From assembly GCA_030683195.1 (NCBI GenBank), contig JAUXQA010000033.1:1-14525 (forward strand): 14,525 nt of DNA, read 5' to 3'. Under the pieces are notes generated by a model. That model made no database searches. It had not been told where the DNA came from and saw nothing but the letters and a program-made list of their open reading frames with translations. The stretch is from Rhodoferax sp. GTDB lineage: Bacteria > Pseudomonadota > Gammaproteobacteria > Burkholderiales > Burkholderiaceae_C. Numbering within the stretch: position 1 is the first letter of the stretch; the number at the start of each line of letters is the position of its first letter. Below, in pieces: positions 13,324 through 14,525 of this stretch. The translations under genes and the position numbers were made by a program.

Positions 13324-14145
13324 ATGACCCCACTCGAATCTTTTTTCAGCTCCGTTCAATTACCGCCCATGAACGAGGTGGCACAGGCGCTGATTCGCAC
13401 GCTGGACAACGAGCACGCGTCCATTGCCGAGATTCGCAGTCTCATTGCCGAAGACCCGGCGTTGACTGCCAAGCTCCTGCGGCTGGCCAACAGCGCCCAG
13501 TTTGGCTTGCGCCGGGGCGTGGGCACGCTGGATGAAGCGATTGCCATGGTCGGTATCGCCCGGGTGCGCTGCTTGTCACTGGCGGCCTGTTTGAACGATT
13601 CACTCCCCAGTCTGCCCGGTCTGGATCGCCAGGCGATCTGGCGAAACAGCACGGTGTGCGCGGGTTATGCCCAGTGGTTGGCATCCTCGATGGGCATGGA
13701 TGCCCAGGTTGCCTGGCTGACCGGCCTGATGCTGCGCCTGGGCGAGATGTTGATGGCGCAAGCTCGACCCGATGTGATGGCTGACATTGAACGTCAGCCC
13801 TGTTTGCCAGGCCAGCGGTGGGAGCGCGAAAAACGCTTGCTGGGTTTCACCGAGGGTGAAATCACGGCAGAATTGGCACGGCGCTGGAACTTTCCCATGC
13901 AAATGGTTCAGGCTCTGCAGCGTTCAGCCGATCCTGTGATCGAACAGGCCTTTTCCCGTTTGGGTGCGGTCATTCACCTGGCCGCCTGGCTGGCCGACAT
14001 GCCGGCAGGCGCCGCAGAGGACCCCGCCGGTGATGCCTTGACCAACTTGCCGCTGGAGGTCGTGGACTCCTTGAGGTTTGATCTGCTGAGCCTTCACGCC
14101 AGCTTTCCCGATGCCAATTCATTTGTTGAACTCAGCGACATCTGA
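13324..14145 (+). CDS. HDOD-domain signalling protein
   Basis: This 273-residue cytosolic protein is an HDOD domain over most of its length. It shows L-P-P-M-N-E-V-A (13-20), I-A-E-D-P-A-L-T-A-K-L-L-R-L-A-N-S-A (41-58) and the helix with L-D-E-A-I-A-M-V-G-I-A-R-V-R. These are hallmarks of the family, a relative of HD phosphohydrolases that lacks the metal-binding His-Asp and serves in signalling. No receiver, GGDEF or EAL domain is attached. The ATG at 13324 gives a start immediately before the domain; the longer in-frame extension back to 13084 overlaps the radical SAM gene in another frame and was rejected. Its 53-base gap from that gene suggests possible co-transcription. The process it controls is unknown. 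Confidence 0.9.
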   Translation: MTPLESFFSSVQLPPMNEVAQALIRTLDNEHASIAEIRSLIAEDPALTAKLLRLANSAQFGLRRGVGTLDEAIAMVGIARVRCLSLAACLNDSLPSLPGLDRQAIWRNSTVCAGYAQWLASSMGMDAQVAWLTGLMLRLGEMLMAQARPDVMADIERQPCLPGQRWEREKRLLGFTEGEITAELARRWNFPMQMVQALQRSADPVIEQAFSRLGAVIHLAAWLADMPAGAAEDPAGDALTNLPLEVVDSLRFDLLSLHASFPDANSFVELSDI

Positions 14146-14160
14146 GGGGCTGCCAACGGG

Positions 14161-14380
14161 TCAGGCAAGCACCCGCACCAACGGCGCGCCTGCCAGCCAG
14201 GCCCCGAGGCATTCGGTGACGCCCGTGGCAAAACGCTGAAATACCGGCTTGGTGACAAACATACCTTGTGGCACAGCGCCACCATGTCGGGACTGTTGAC
14301 AATCGCATCTGAGAATTCGTATTCAGGGGCACAGTCAAGGGTCAGGCCGGCTGGGCAGTCCTGAGCTTTATATGTTGAAT
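14161..14380 (-). pseudogene. Possible frameshifted 3' remnant of an unrecognised gene
   Basis: This fills the 305-base stretch between the HDOD stop and the tRNA. On the minus strand one frame reads L-T-L-D-C-A-P-E-Y-E-F-S-D-A-I-V-N-S-P-D-M-V-A-L-C-H-K, ending near 14264. The next frame continues plausibly as G-M-F-V-T-K-P-V-F-Q-R-F-A-T-G-V-T-E, then G-A-W-L-A-G-A-P-L-V-R-V-L-A and a stop at 14161. Both have GC-rich third positions and protein-like composition, suggesting one gene broken by a single frameshift near 14264. It is cut at its 5' side by the tRNA terminator. I do not recognise the family, and it could be chance. Confidence 0.3.
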
Positions 14381-14386
14381 CGGGCC

Positions 14387-14419
14387 AAAAAAAAGCCCAA
14401 CGCTTTGCAGCGTAGGGCT
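14387..14419 (-). terminator. Strong intrinsic terminator downstream of tRNA-Thr
   Basis: AGCCC+ACGCT (14394-14398, 14400-14404) pairs with AGCGT+GGGCT (14409-14413, 14415-14419) with one A/A mismatch and a TTGC loop. On the minus strand eight T follow (A run 14387-14394 on plus), so it ends the tRNA transcript. On plus it is followed by ATTTTC and may work weakly in that direction. Confidence 0.88.
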
Positions 14420-14450
14420 ATTTTCTGTTCGGCAGTGGGGCAGATTTTTA

Positions 14451-14525
14451 TGGTGCCCATTCCGGGAATCGGACCCGGGACCTCTCCCTTACCAAGGGAG
14501 TGCTCTGCCACTGAGCCAAATGGGC
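14451..14525 (-). tRNA. tRNA-Thr (anticodon GGT)
   Basis: The reverse strand folds into a complete 75-nt cloverleaf. The acceptor GCCCATT pairs with AATGGGC, the D stem is GCTC/GAGC, and the anticodon stem CTCCC/GGGAG has loop TTGGTAA (anticodon GGT, reads ACC/ACT). The T stem is CCGGG/CCCGG, the discriminator is A, and CCA is encoded. The 5' end coincides with the window edge. The T loop reads TCCGATT, so position 55 is C where T (pseudouridine) is nearly universal. In betaproteobacteria this tRNA is usually near tuf, which may lie just outside the window. Confidence 0.95.

Overview
The window looks like a chromosomal segment of a high-GC betaproteobacterium, most likely Burkholderiales and probably Comamonadaceae (Rhodoferax/Polaromonas/Acidovorax-like). 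This is inferred from overall protein character, GC-rich codon use, a class I PHA synthase with a G-Y-C-L-G-G box, and the gene order. No rRNA, CRISPR array, IS element or integrase was seen.

Layout. (1) 1-832: 3' part of a BrkB/YihY-type inner-membrane protein, plus strand. (2) 867-3792: a minus-strand set of six small envelope or stress genes: DUF1328 membrane peptide, DUF883 (YqjD/ElaB-like), holin-X/YqjE-like protein, a 141-residue hydrophobic protein, a DUF4398 lipoprotein and an OmpA-domain lipoprotein. It closes with a strong terminator that overlaps the end of brkB. (3) 3973-4566: an exported small molybdopterin-fold protein, convergent with (4) 4592-5440: 3-hydroxybutyryl-CoA dehydrogenase. 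(5) 5560-11451: a divergent plus-strand operon, phaC / unknown 145-aa protein / FabI-like enoyl reductase / MaoC-Pta(Ptb) fusion / acetate kinase, preceded by a perfect FNR/ANR box. (6) 11654-13270: B12-binding radical SAM protein. (7) 13324-14145: HDOD protein. (8) 14161-14380: a possible frameshifted gene remnant; a terminator; then a complete tRNA-Thr(GGT) on the minus strand reaching the window edge.

How the genes may work together. The 5.6-11.5 kb block holds enzymes that all act on C4 acyl-CoAs. PhaC polymerises (R)-3-hydroxybutyryl-CoA, and the MaoC domain interconverts (R)-3-hydroxybutyryl-CoA and crotonyl-CoA. A FabI-type reductase could make butyryl-CoA. A Pta-family domain that looks more like phosphate butyryltransferase than like classical Pta could make the acyl phosphate, and an AckA-family kinase would give ATP and a free acid. 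With an FNR box at about -70 to a plausible promoter, this reads as an oxygen-responsive redox and ATP module tied to PHB. The individual families and the FNR box are visible in the sequence; the butyrate pathway is my inference.

The 0.9-3.8 kb cluster parallels E. coli yqjD-yqjE-yqjK in family order and probably serves the envelope or stationary phase.
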